A DNA stretch of 64,000 nucleotides, taken from contig CM065378.1 of assembly GCA_033060915.1 (NCBI GenBank), forward strand, positions 9,913,001 to 9,977,000, read 5' to 3'. The notes below the pieces were generated by a model. The model did no database searches and was not told the origin of the DNA. It was given only the letters and a program-made list of their open reading frames with translations. Position numbers and translations under genes: made by a program. Within the stretch, counting starts at the first letter, position 1. Every line of letters starts with the position of its first letter. The stretch is from Euryodendron excelsum. Lineage: Eukaryota; Streptophyta; Magnoliopsida; Ericales; Pentaphylacaceae. Below, piece by piece: positions 1-12,689 of this stretch.

Positions 1-187
1 TAATGATTTAAAGAGATATTAACAAAATTTTGAAAAATATATAAATTGGCTCTGGGGTTGGGTCTCGGGTCGAACTAGTTCTTAAGAATGCCAACCCAAG
101 AACCAAAATGAACATCTGATAGACTTGAAACAAACAAACCATAGAGCTTGGGTTGATTCTGTTTTTTGTTTTTTTTTTTGTGCACTG
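1..187. repeat. hAT-like MITE in PHO1-A intron 9 (cut by window edge)
   Basis: This is the right part of an element seen whole at 27330-27738 and 61644-62054. It ends in a degenerate GTGCAC-type terminus at about 180-187. All three PHO1 copies carry it in intron 9, so it was present before the duplications. Confidence 0.4.
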
Positions 188-346
188 CATATTGAAGAAA
201 AATTATTCAATGTAATTGGAGTACCACATTATTCGTTCTTCATCACTCACGTAGAGGTGCAGAATTCACCCCATGTTAGAGGAGGAGCAGACATGTGATG
301 CTCCTCTCCCAATTGAAACAAAGCCTGATATAACCCATCTACTCAC

Positions 347-3300
347 CTGGCTCGTCAGCTGATCCGCTAAGAAAAAATCAGGAAGTGTCACCTGCAGAGG
401 AAAGAAAATCTCAAGATGGGTAAAACTGTTCAAATTCTTGGACCTTTTTCCTTATCAGGTTACTCCAACCAAGTTTTTACCTTGTAGAGAGGAGCACAAA
501 TACAGTGAAACACACATGTAAGAAAAAAGAAACGACTTGATCGGTATATGATATTGAAGGGGCAGAACAATATGACAGTCAAGAGCTGCAAAAAAAAAAA
601 AAGAAGAGAATTTTCAGTTTTAAACAGAGTTTTAGAAGTGGGAAAACAGAGAGAAGCTGGCTGAGTTAGATAAACAATTACCACCACAAGTCCCAGAGGA
701 AGAAGTTCAGTAAGTGCTTTGAAATCTTGAGTTTTTGGGTCCATTTCCATGTCCTGGTTTGCAAGCACAGCAGCTGTTGCTAGCACTGCCATAGCAAAGC
801 CGAGGAGGAGAACTTCTCTGTATCCCAGCTCAGTTCCTTCCTTGAAGCCAAATATAAATGGATAATTCACTCTGTAACGCCTCCAGAAGAATATATTTCC
901 ACCATACAGGAGCATGTGGAGTGCAATGAATCCAAACAAGCTGCAAAGGTAATTTCAAATTACATGTCAAACAAGTAGTGCTAATTACTAACATTTTCTT
1001 TAAAAATTAAACTAAGTTTTCAAGTGGTTAAGGTACGAAGTACGATATGATAGGACACGCAGACATTGAAATTTTCGAACAATCAATACACGATATGAAA
1101 GGGACATGGATACAAATAAAATATCCCTTATATATATATATATATATATACACACATGGAGGTAATAACAAATTTTAAGTTTTTATTTTAAAAATATATT
1201 TGGGCAGTTCTAAATTACCTATAAAGAGGAAACATGGTTTCCATGTACTGGTTCCTGCCTTCATGATCTAGGAGTTTCCGAGCACGCATAATCAAAATAA
1301 GGGCAACTAACAGAGCCACCGTGCAGCCGAATAGGAATCCTGAAAATTTTCAAGTCCTCAACAGATCAAAGAGAAGGTAAAAAACAGCAAATTTAAGAGA
1401 TTCAGATGTAAAAGAAAAAAAATTCCCTCAACAAACCATGCAGTGTTGAACATAACTTTGTAGAAATATTACCTAAGGAGAATGTTACCCTATGCCTTTC
1501 TTTCTTAGCTTTTGGTCTTAAAACGTTCATCCCTTTACTCCGGTTGGAGTTTGAAAAATGCTTGATGAATGTTGCTTCAACTCTGTCCATAAGCTTGGTA
1601 ACCTGTAATGGCACAAATTGAATCAAATGTTTGTAATAGAAAAGAAAATTTCTAAGAAATTAAGCTATTATATGTTTTTCCATTGTATTATTGCTTGAAA
1701 AGACTAAACTTGCATCATATTGGTGTCCCATGTCAAGCACATCAATAGAGATACTCACCTCATCAGAGCTCCCGAGGTAGGAGTTGTCCACCATCTTCAA
1801 GTAAGATTTTGATGCACTTCTTGAAGCTATCTGCAATAATTATGTAAAGAAACAATATAAAAGGAAATAAGCTTAATTACTATTTCAATATTTGCCTTAA
1901 TTAAATGAAATTGTATTGAAGATTACTGAGACAGAAAGATTGAATTTTTGAGAGAGAAAAGTTACCTTATCATATTTCTTCATGATCTTTGAAAATGCCA
2001 ACGTATTCAAGAAGCTGTTCATTTATCAACAAAAACATCGAACACAATTTCTGGTCAAAACAATCTAACCGAAATTTTTGACTAAATACCATATGTTACC
2101 TGTAGCTCTTAAGAAGCCGAAGCTTGTGATAAAACTCAACGAAAGCCCGCTTAAGCTGTTCTTCAACTTTCCTCAGATTTTCCCTGCTGAACTTCAACTC
2201 CTTCTGATTAGGATCGTTGAGAAAGCCTTTGATGGTCGAACGAGGAGTCTCGAGAGTGTTGTTCATTTTAACGTGGTTGAGTATTTCTAATGGCGCGGGT
2301 CTAATGGCCCTGATGTTATTCATCGGGCGCTTCTGTTCTTTAACATTTTGGTTGACAGTTTTGCTCTCCTTGACATCTTGTTCGTCACTAGATTCATCTG
2401 ATTGCCCCTGGCTGCTTGACCCTTCTTCATGTATTACATCCATGACAGCTCTTCCTGCACATTGAGCATAAGAGATCAAAACTTTAGCACATTATGGTTT
2501 CAGTTTCTATTTCTGTTTTCGTTTTCTATTGTGTTTGGCAAACTAATTCCATAAACTGTATTCACCGAGAATGTCTTGGCAAACGAAAACAGTTTTTCGA
2601 ACTTATCTGCTTTCGTTTTTTGAAATTTTCAAAATTGTGTTTGCCAAATTGGTTCCAGAAAAACAATCTTGGTAGACAGGTTCCGCAACTTGCTTCTTAA
2701 ATTTCTTCAAAAAAAAAAAAAGCCCAGTTTTAGAACCAAAAACTATTTTTTGCCTTTTTGAAACTATTTTCATTAAAAAATAAAAAGAATGGTGTTTTTG
2801 ACTATTTTTTTTTACTTTTGAGAGCATGAAAAACTAGAAGTTTTTTAATTTTTTTTTTTTAAATTTTCGATAACACGGAAAAACGAAAAAGAAAGGAACC
2901 ATAACCAAACAGGTTAGATCCTTAATTCTCAAAACCTTTCCATTGAAACACTTACTGCTTGCTTTAGCCCCAGATGGAGTGGAAGCCGATAATGCAGCTG
3001 TTGAAGCTGCAACGTCTGAAGCAAGACGAGTCATCTCCGCGGAGCTATCGGCCCATCTCTGCGGACTTTCCACTTTTATCCGAAAAGCAATCAAAGCATC
3101 CATTTGCTTATTCAACATAACAGCCTCCTTCATCACCTCTTCAACTTTAGATTTGTAGAACTTCACAACTTTGTTGAATTCATCGTCGAGCCTTCTGAAG
3201 TAAACCAGCTCGTACTCTCCTCCTTCCTCGGCCGCCATGAGAAACATCGTCTCGTAGCCTTCCCCGCCGTCTCGCTTCACGGAGTTCACCAGAATGACTT

Positions 3301-3532
3301 GGCTCTCAACGTCCGATTCGCTCGCCTGGGAGTTGACTCTTTGTGTTAGGCCGCTGAAGGCTCTGTAAAGTGTTAGCCTTCGCTTCAGGCCGGTCGGCAC
3401 GGCCGGCGGCGGCCTGTTTCTGTTTCTGAATCGTTGGATTTCTTTTAGAAGGGTCTTTAGAAAATCGTAGTCCATGTATGCTTGTTGCCATTCCGGCACC
3501 ATTTGGGACACGAATTCCTTGCCGAACTTCAT
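347..3532 (-). CDS. PHO1-like phosphate exporter, copy A (exons 1-9; 3' end off window)
   Basis: This is a PHO1-family protein with an SPX domain followed by an EXS membrane domain. The family exports inorganic phosphate, classically into the xylem, and SPX binds inositol polyphosphates. Exons on the minus strand are 2956-3532, 2100-2454, 1966-2014, 1759-1830, 1473-1602, 1219-1339, 682-940, 481-585 and 347-391. All have GT/AG borders and coherent phases. Residues 1-571 are visible. The start is MKFGKEF, the usual start of the PHO1;H2-H10 type clade, and the N-terminus resembles Arabidopsis PHO1;H3. SPX helices carry MNKQ-like and lysine-rich segments ending KKYDK. Several hydrophobic segments follow, beginning in exon 6. 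I see no stop or frameshift in these nine exons. Exons 10-12 should lie just left of the window. Phosphate export is inferred from the family. Confidence 0.92.
2493..2910. repeat. MITE in PHO1-A intron 1
   Basis: The ends are imperfect inverted repeats: TTATGGTTTCAG at the left and the reverse complement of TTATGGTTCCTTTC at the right. Homopolymers and Y-rich arms fill the middle. The same element sits in PHO1-B intron 1 (30925-31350), so it predates the A/B duplication. The superfamily is unresolved; AT-rich related sequence also occurs at 21540-22010. Confidence 0.5.
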
Positions 3533-3701
3533 GTTTTGGCCAGCTTTGAGGTTTCACAGGACACTACAACTGGTGAGGAAATGCTTAATGAGTCAGAACT
3601 TTGAAGATGCCTTGTTGATAGGTTTTCTGAGATGATAATGAAGAGTGGCAGATAAGAACTCAAAAGGCAATGAACCAGGAGGAGGGGAGGTTCTCTTAAA
3701 T

Positions 3702-3709
3702 ACTTATAT
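3702..3709 (-). promoter_or_regulatory. Candidate TATA box of PHO1-A
   Basis: The minus strand reads CATATAAGTA about 170 bases upstream of the ATG, followed upstream by a purine-rich GA tract (3711-3730). The corresponding site and spacing are kept in copy B. In a scan by eye of the 1.1 kb upstream of the ATG I found no perfect P1BS site (GNATATNC), the PHR1 target expected of phosphate-starvation genes. Confidence 0.45.
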
Positions 3710-3954
3710 GGAGAGAGAGAGAAAGAGAGCTTTTCAGTTTTCAGCCACTATTCATTGATTGAATGTTCAAAGAGAGTGAAATTAAGACCGTGTGATATGC
3801 TTAAATTAACACGAGGGGCCAAATCTTGAAAAAAAATATTCAAACCAGATGTGTCAACTGTCATCACAAGTAAAAAAAAATTGAGCCCAAACATGCGATA
3901 CTACTAGTTCAAGTTACTTAAAATCACGCGGTTAATTAAAGAAATATTCTCTAA

Positions 3955-4500
3955 ATGAAAAATATTATTTTTTTAAAAAATTTGTATAGAAAATTTTATT
4001 AAAATAATGTGACAATGGCATTTTTAAAATTAAGAGTCATCATAATGAGTATTATGTTTTTAAATGAATGACTCTTGTTTAATCACATTATCCTGATGAT
4101 AAATTTTGTATAAATTTTTTTGTTTGTATAACATTACTCTTAAATTATAAGTGGAAAATAGAAAATGTGATTCATAAATAGGTAATATTATATAAATAGA
4201 AAATTCATACAAAATTCTTATACAGAATGATGTGCTTGAATGAGAGTCTTTTACTTCATTATAAAACTGTCATTGTCACATCATTATAGTGAAAGTTATA
4301 TACAAATTTTCTCTGAAAATATAAGAAAAATGCTATTCTTTCAAAAAAATTGTACCAAAAATATCATCAGAATAATATAATAGTAACTTTTTATAATTAA
4401 GAGTTATCATAGTAAATTTTTTATGTTAAAGTGAATAAGTTTTCTTTCAATCATATCATTCTAATAATAAATTTTTTATCTACACAGCATTACTCCTAAT
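3955..4500. repeat. AT-rich inverted-repeat (MITE) cluster upstream of PHO1-A
   Basis: Several arms repeat in opposite orientation. For example, AATGTGACAATG near 4010 is mirrored by CATTGTCACATCATT near 4270, and AAATTTTGTATA-type segments occur in both orientations. The layout suggests one or two nested MITEs. Copy B has the same block at about 32680-33215. Confidence 0.45.
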
Positions 4501-6547
4501 TTAATACTCATATCAGTCTATTTTATTTGTTCGTAATATCATGTCAACCATGAAATATTTTTTCCAAAGCACTGGGTTTGAAATTTTAATGGAAATTGTA
4601 CGACCCTTGGAAAAATACAACAGTCGCAGTTGACTATGACAAAGTACTACACGTCTGCACCCGTGAATTTTTTGTTGTGATCTTTTTTATCTGAGATCCA
4701 TTGTCTACTTTATGACGTTAGTGGGCCACCAAATTCTTTGTCTTCTTGTGGTGTTTTCTTTGATAAAGATCTTTCAAAGGAAGGTGGCGCACGCAATAGT
4801 GGTTGAAAGAATGCTTATTCTTTAGTATTTTCACAAAGGTTGAAACCAGAGCAGACCCAGTAACTAGTTTTTACCACTCTCCCATTCAAGAATCGTATGA
4901 TCATCCGAACATTATCATTAATTAAATTACTCGGTCGTTTGATTATTTGAAAGTAATTAAACAAAGATTAACAAAGGGTGACTTTTATTACTCGCTTTTG
5001 CCTTAAATATATATTTATATATATGTATATGTTTATGTTATTATGTATACAGGGAATCACCACTAAATAAATGAAGAAGAAGAAGAAATAACGTTCTTTA
5101 AACCCCAATACGGAAGAATGCCTCAACGGGATGGCTTCTTCTCATTGCCAAGTCCATATACCACGGTGATTGAATACTAGCATCACGTCTGAATTTTTGT
5201 CTTCTGCTTCATTATGATTCTTGAATACTATTAATTTTCATGTCTGTTCAGGAAGATTAATGGCAATGCATTGAGGAGCTTGGTGTGTGTGCCTTTTTCT
5301 TTTAGGAGGTCAAAGGGGTTCTTTTCCCACCATCAAGAATGCTCAATTGTTGATTTTAGGCAAATATATAAAACAAAATCATCAAATTTGCTTAGTTGAA
5401 AATGAATGAATAAGCATGAAGTACAAATATACGACTTGTGTAATGGTGGCACTACTCGAATTCAAGTTATATGCATTGCATGAAAATTTTTTGAGAGAAA
5501 CATCAAATGGCTAGGCTATTAGTGCCTTGCTCAATTGATGAATTATGGTTATTTACCAACTTTTAAAAGAGTTTAGTCGCTACAGATACAGATAGATCTG
5601 AAGAGTCCTGCCGTAGACAGGTTCTTCCATATCAGTAAAATAAAATAAAGTAAATTGCTAGGAGTTCTCTGCAGAGATACTGTACTGTGTCATTGCATAT
5701 GGGTCTAAATCGAATTGTTATCCCTGTAAAGTTAAGTTGAACAAGTCAAGCACATTGTTAAATTCCATATGAGCGCTCCGGGGCTCACAGCCTCGCACAA
5801 GCATAACCTTGGATGCTGATAACGATGATAGCTCCCTCCTTTTCCAAATAGTCTTCATTGTCTGCTTTGTTTTGGTTCAGTGGTCACAAAAACGAAAACC
5901 CAGTATAAAAGCATCCGACTTAAAAGTCTCTACCTTGTCTTTCTCTTGGTGTGATGTGGGTTCGGCTCCCCCAAAACAGAGAGATCTTAGGAACGATGGA
6001 CGTGGTTTCTCATGGTTGGGTGCGTGAGTGGGTCCATGGACCGATAAGGTTGGCAGAGCTTTAGGACTATTGAATATCTGGGTCGTGGTGACAAAATTGC
6101 AGACATTGAAAGGTCTTCTGTTGTTAGCCTACTATTGACGTTCATATCATGCGATGTAATTTAAATTTTGACTCCGTCGCAATTGCGGTGTGGTGTTGAA
6201 AAGCAATGAAAATCTAAGCTTAGACTCCGATATACTGTCTTTTGTATTTTTTTCTTTTTGACAAATAACTTTGTGATGTTGAAAGAGAATACTCTATAAA
6301 AATGTATAGAATAGTCTACGTTTATATCAATTTTTTCGCATCAAAACAAAGGTCTTAGAAAAGTGGTCAACAACAGCTCACTGATAGCACATGTTCAAAA
6401 TGGTGTGCCATCAGGCTAATCTTCCTCGCTACGCATGCCAATTTGTTGAAAATTATTGTATTATGAGGAGTAATTGATCATATAAAATAAAATAAAATAA
6501 ACTGGATCCACTTGCGTCTAAGGAATTTTTTGCTACTTTTGTCTCCC
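4501..6547. other. Intergenic, nothing recognised
   Basis: This is unique AT-rich DNA shared with unit B (33216-34316 plus 44373-45332). The shared TTTAC at 5552-5560 is the empty target site of the unit B gypsy element. Only short simple repeats are visible (TA-rich near 5000; AAAAT repeats near 6483). A 72-codon ORF at 5809-6027 is not kept in unit B and I do not call it. Confidence 0.6.
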
Positions 6548-6772
6548 TAGACTTGGGGCAATTTGGTTTGGCTTTGTTTTTAAGTGTTTTTTACTTTATT
6601 TTTTTTTGTTTGTAAGTAAAAAAGTCAAAATTTTAAAATATTTTTATTTTTTTGCTTATTTTATTTTGTTAAAAGTAAAAAAGATAAAAAAATTTAACTT
6701 TTTCACTTATAAGTTAAAAAAAGTAAAATAAAAAAAACTTAAAAAAATTATATCAAACGGACTCTTAACTTA
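6548..6772. repeat. MITE-like inverted repeat
   Basis: A T-rich left arm (AAGTGTTTTTTACTTTA) faces an A-rich right arm (AAAGTAAAATAAAAAAAACTT), with ends resembling TTTGGTTTGG and CAAACGGA. The element also occurs in unit B at about 45333-45552. Confidence 0.4.
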
Positions 6773-7832
6773 TTATCAAAGGTTATTAAGGTCAGATATA
6801 TAAGCCTCGACCTCAAGCTTTTATAAGCATGACCCACATATGTAAATTATTAGGCATTTGCGTTGAAATTATTTTTGAAGCATAGTATTTTATGTAGTAG
6901 TTGGGAGAGTTTTTAACTAGTTTGAAGAAAGCCTTTATTGTTTTATTTAATGAATCTCACTTCAAAATGAGAAGTTCTACGAGAAATTAATAAATGGCAC
7001 CACTTTTTTATATATATTTTAGAGCAATGATAGGATGTAACACTAAAGTGTGAGTATGTGTATCACGTTACATGCGCGTCTCACGTGAGGCATTTAGAGT
7101 TTTGGCAAATTTGAAAATTATAGGATATTCAGGTCTGATTTAGTATGTGCATTATTCAGTTAGAACTACATGTTTTTTAGGCATCATTGTATTCTGGAGG
7201 CGGTTCGCCATTAATTCAGTGCGCATCAAATTTAGAGAATCGGTTGAGACAAATATTGTCTTAAGGAAATCGATATTGAATCATGTCTTTGAAGTAATTG
7301 TTCATCTTCTTTTTTTCACAGGTTTCTAGCTAGCTAGGTCTACTTTGGCACTGGAATACATATTTTAATCTCTACTTTTTTTTTATGAAAAAAAATACTT
7401 TCACAATCTACACCCACAAATAAAAAGAAAATCATCGAGAAATTTATGTAAATCAACACAAACTTACCAACGTTCATGGTGAGATAGAAATATATCTACT
7501 ATGAGCAGAAAAATAAAGATTTGAGACAACCCAAAATCCAATCCAAATACCAATACCAATCCTAAAGTTTATGCAAAAGGCATGGATTAACAAAAATAAA
7601 GCAACAGCTTGTGAACCAGAAAGGGCTCAACAATACCTCGCTACACCCTTTCGTTTTTTTTTTTTCTTTTTTTGAGGGAAGTAATACAACAACGGCTAGA
7701 CTTTGGGCTTGGTTATACTTGGGCCGGCCTTGGGACTGCGGAATACAAGCCTAAGGTGAATCTTTAACATGTTCTAGAATATTTTTTTATTTTTTTTTTT
7801 TGGGTGGTTACGGGAAGTTCAATTTGAGTGGA
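6773..7832. other. Intergenic, nothing recognised
   Basis: AT-rich DNA colinear with unit B 45553-46625. Pyrimidine runs lie near 7650 and 7783. No coding potential is conserved between the two units. Confidence 0.6.
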
Positions 7833-8072
7833 AACTGTCTCACGAACCCATCTCACATACCGCTTTATTGGGCGAACAGCCCAACTCTTAGAACATACTA
7901 CAGTCCCAAGTGGCAAAGACCAGACATCGAGGTGCCAAACTTCCCGTCGATGTGAGCTCTTGGGGAAGATCAACATGTTATCCTTAGAGTAACTTTTATC
8001 CGTTGAGCGACGACCCTTTCACTAGGCACCATTAGATCACTAAGGCTGACTTTCGTCCCTGCTCGACGGGTG
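7833..8072 (-). pseudogene. Plastid 23S rRNA fragment (NUPT)
   Basis: On the minus strand this reads as the 3' domain of bacterial-type large-subunit rRNA. Recognisable segments are ACCCGTCGAGCAGGGACGAA, CGCTCAACGGATAAAAGTTA, GATCTTCCCCAAGAGCTCAC, GGCACCTCGATGTC and CTGTAGTATGTTC. The last favours plastid over mitochondrial origin. Relative to a plastid gene it has scattered transitions and a small deletion between GTGAGACAG and GGGTTC. It is about 240 bp, so it is not a working rRNA gene. Unit B lacks it at the homologous point (about 46640), so it entered unit A after the duplication, or was lost from unit B. Spurious ORFs across it are ignored. Confidence 0.9.
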
Positions 8073-8133
8073 GATGCCCTTCCAAACTCTTTTTGATATT
8101 CTAGTTACTATCTTGAATACGTTTTTGGATATT

Positions 8134-8404
8134 TGGATTCTCTCTATTTCATCATTTGGAATGGAGATCTCCATTTTATTAATTGAGGTGTTGACACATC
8201 AACTAATATAAAAATAAAGAGTGCAGATGAGTTGACTTAAAATGTATTTAACAATAAATAATTTTATAATTATACAAAAGGAAATAAATTTTAATATAAA
8301 ACAACGGAGTTTTAGTAAGACATGTGATAAGATTACATCTAGTTCATTGATTATAGAATGGATATCTCTATTTCAAATTATGGAATGGAAAAAATTCAAA
8401 TCTC
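8134..8404 (+). repeat. Palindrome-ended MITE, unit A intergenic copy
   Basis: The terminal inverted repeats each contain an internal palindrome: AATGGAGATCTCCATT at 8160-8175 and the degenerate AATGGATATCTCTATT near 8357. The core (TAAAATGTATTTAAC and GGAAATAAATTTTAATA) recurs in reverse orientation in the PHO1-B promoter (32332-32610) and colinearly in unit B at about 46690-46945. No transposase is present, so it is non-autonomous. Confidence 0.65.
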
Positions 8405-8439
8405 TTTTTTGGATATGAAAAGGAACATCTGAAGAAATA

Positions 8440-8731
8440 AAGAAAAATTGGTAATAATTTGTACAAAAACTATATGAAAACTTGAAGTCTTTCATGTTTA
8501 AACATGATTTTTTTTTTAAGTTTCAACTAAGCATTAAATGTTTTCTTTGTGTTTTGCAAGAGTTTCTTACTAGGATGGCTATTAGGTTTCTCATTGGACT
8601 CATTGCTTGCTTCGCATATCTCTTATATTTTTTTTGTTGCATTTCTTGCTTCTATTTCTCTTTATCATCTTGATTTTACTTCTTAGCCTGATAACTATAT
8701 TGAGGTTAGGTTACCAGTTTAAAATAACAAA
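8440..8731 (+). repeat. Intra-unit duplicated block X1, upstream of an LSMT relic
   Basis: Stretches such as TTTTGCAAGAGTTTCTTACT, ATTAGGTTTCTCAT and AGGTTAGGTTA are shared with 23365-23650 in the same unit. The same pair occurs in unit B at about 47010-47270 and 57590-57890. In both places an LSMT-like exon lies downstream, so this is probably intron or upstream sequence of the ancestral LSMT gene. It was duplicated inside the unit before the whole unit was copied. Confidence 0.6.
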
Positions 8732-8982
8732 AAAGGTCTGGGACTAGTTGCTCAAAGAGACATAGTTGGAAACGGGATCGTTTTGGAGCTATCCAAAAAG
8801 GTTCTGGAATAACCCATATACCATCTCAGCCTCAAAGATTGGGAGTGTATGCAGTGGTTTGACGCCTTGGATCTTTGTTGCCCTGTTTCTGATCAGAGAG
8901 AAGAAGTTAAGCAATGACTCACTGTGGCAATATTACCTTTCATACTCTTGCAGAGGACACTGATTCTACCATATATTGGTGG
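8732..8982 (+). pseudogene. LSMT-like SET-domain methyltransferase relic, copy A1
   Basis: The translation resembles the start of the SET region of plant Rubisco/aldolase lysine N-methyltransferases (LSMT). Visible segments are KGLGLVAQRDI, PKRFWNNPYT, VALFLIREK and DSLWQYYL, then, after a frame change, AEDTDSTIYW. A one-base insertion in the run before GGTTCTGG shifts the frame, and a second shift follows YYL. The rest of the gene (catalytic SET core and Rubisco-binding region) is absent, so this is a single-exon fragment. It is plus-strand, opposite to PHO1 and GST. Confidence 0.75.
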
Positions 8983-9626
8983 GTTTGGCTTGCTTTGATT
9001 GTTGGCTTTGTGATTCAGTGATTTGGTCACAATTATGAAGCTGATGATCATACTGTCAATATACTGTTTTGGAGATACTCATTTTCGTTCGTGTATAAAA
9101 TATCTAGAGGAAGAAGAAGATAAATTGTTGTAAGGCACGAGACAATATCACTTTTTTAACACAATATTTGCCTCTACTAAATTCTCTGAATCTAGTGTAC
9201 ACTAAGTTAACAACGAATCACATCCAGAATACAATAAAACTTTTGAAATATAATGTTTTTAGCACAAATGAAATTAGAATCGAATACTCTTTCAAATCTA
9301 TTGCAAATTCTAAATGTTTGTCTCTGTAGAAAACAGACTTTAGAAAAGTGAAACCTTTTGATGTCACATTGGACAAGTTATTTGTAGGTTTAAACACATT
9401 GTTGAACAACTCCTGTGGCAAGCTTAACTTCATATAAAAAACACAAACCTATCTTCTCTAGGCTATTATTCAACATCAACTCGGTATTAACACAAGATTA
9501 TGCTGTATGTTTTTATTCATAACACAAGGGAAAACAAAGCAAGATTGAAAATGATCATCTAATTTCACAATGAAAGCTAGCTTCCAAACTTATGACTTCC
9601 CAAGTGATCCGAATTTAGGCATGTTA
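8983..9626. other. Anonymous block shared by units A and B
   Basis: This is colinear with 47524-48176. It contains a minus-strand reading frame (9218-9433, starting MKLSLPQE) whose counterpart in unit B is 47770-47976 (same start, similar length). I do not recognise the protein. The similarity may only reflect the duplication, and no splice or promoter context supports a gene. Confidence 0.3.
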
Positions 9627-9855
9627 AGTCTATTTGAAAGTGCTGTCAGTTTTTGAATTTTGTTGTATATTTTTGTTTTCTGTTTTTGTTTTTTATTTTT
9701 TATAGTCTAATGATGGGATTTATAGGTTACCATTCTGCTATAAGTACTATATCAATATTATAGAATAAGAAAATATATTTATTTTAGTATTTTTTTTATA
9801 TTTTTATTTTTGAAAAAACAAAAAACAAAAATAAAAAACACTTCCAAACAAACCC
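9627..9855. mobile_element. hAT-like MITE inserted in the GST pseudogene, unit A only
   Basis: The left end TTTGAAAGTG is mirrored by the right end CACTTCCAAA, and the arms are long T/A-rich repeats of TTTTTGTTTT type. It replaces about 50 bp that code for the end of the GST in unit B (48177-48230), so the insertion came with a small deletion. Confidence 0.6.
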
Positions 9856-11258
<1,403 letters not shown>

Positions 11259-11393
11259 GGCAAATTCTCTAGCAATAGAGGCTTAAATATGATTGAATGT
11301 AGAGCTATGAACTGTAATTGTTTTGATATGGACAGAGAAATAAAGCTAGAATTGCTAGTGTATATATATAGCTTTTGAGAGAGCTGACCTGAG

Positions 11394-12440
11394 TTTTTTT
11401 TTTTTTTTTTTTGAAAATATTATATAAGCAACAAAGCTACAAAAGATCCAACTAGATCAAATTACAAAAATTTTTGGGTATAGAAGATAGAGGGGGACTT
11501 AGGGAGCCTACCAAGGCTTGAGAGGCTAACTATTGTGCGCATCTATTAGCTTAGCATTGGCTCCAAACAAACGACCATGAAGTTGGATCAACCATACGAA
11601 GGATATCATTTATCATCGGCTGAATCTCTCATCATTTCTCAGCAGTACTGGTCTTTAACAGGTTAATCAAAATGGCCGAGTCTGACTCAATACAAACTTG
11701 TTGCCAGCAATATCTCTGGGCCATTACACAAGCAATACGGATAGCACATACTTCTGTTGTTAAAGCTGATGAGACTCAAATTCGGCCAAAATGAACGTCG
11801 AGCACCTTCCCTTTAGAGTCTCTAGCCACAACCACAAATGTACCCAAGTTGTTTGACTTACGGAAAATTCCGTTGCAGTTTATCTTAATCGAAAGAGCTG
11901 GGAGAGGAGAACATTTGCAGTTAGACTCCCTATCCCTTCTATCTTCCTTGTCCAAAGGACTATAGCAGCATCCAGAAAGTCATGAATTGCCCCTTTAGCT
12001 CTAATAATAGTAGGCATAGGATCAACTGGAACAACATTAAAACATAAATCATTCCGAGCAATCTAAATGGACCAACAAATCTAAGCAATAAGAGTCAAAG
12101 AGTTCATGTCAAAGGAGGGATTTGAAATAATAGATTGAAACCATTCGACCACCGATCCACTGGAACCTCTGTCAATCTTATAAGTTAGGCCACTTCTGAA
12201 CCATACTGGAGTAGTTCATCTGCATCTAAATAATATATGCTCTACAGATTCTTCTTCCTCTTTACAAATGGCACAGGTGGCATCAATAGAGTATTTATGC
12301 CTCACAAGATTGCCTCTAGTAGCCAGGGCATTGCACAACACTTAGCATAAAAACTGTTAGACTTTTGAGAGAATTGAGACATGCCATAACTTTTTTCACA
12401 CTTCATTTGGGATTTGCCTTGATAAACTAGATTTCTGTTT
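11394..12440 (-). mobile_element. 5'-truncated LINE, copy A
   Basis: The element runs on the minus strand and ends in a poly(A) tail, seen as T(19) at 11394-11412. Decayed translations match the 3' part of plant LINE ORF2: a zf-RVT segment (about 12200-12420) and an RNase H-like domain (about 11650-11950). Frames are broken throughout. The same insertion is better preserved in unit B. Endonuclease and reverse transcriptase are missing. I could not define target-site duplications. Confidence 0.75.
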
Positions 12441-12689
12441 TTTGGACTTGATTGCTGAAGAGTAAGTCAGAAAATAGCTAAATTTAACATTATAGGTGCA
12501 TGAGAAATAAAAGTCCTAAACAAGAGAATCTTTCTTTATCTGTAAGACTAGTAGAAATGTACACGAACACAAATATTCACTCAAAGGAAACAAACGCAAG
12601 CAATGACCGATAAGCACAATCTATGCGTCATTCAAATTGTCACGTCACAATGGAAAAAGATTCTAGTTGGGGTCTGGAGTTTATTAAAA
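12441..12689. other. Spacer between LINE and inverted-repeat element
   Basis: AT-rich DNA without a recognisable feature. The homologous spacer of unit B carries an extra GC-ended MITE (53592-53754). Confidence 0.5.

Noticed and set aside
2943..3349. Plus-strand ORFs opposite PHO1 exon 1 (and 31380-31786)
   Set aside because: They are antisense shadows of a well-supported PHO1 exon with no family match of their own.
3533..4600. PHR1-binding P1BS site upstream of PHO1-A
   Set aside because: I checked each ATAT core by eye and none fits GNATATNC exactly.
7764..7976. 70-codon minus-strand ORF
   Set aside because: It lies over the plastid 23S rRNA fragment; the frame is accidental.
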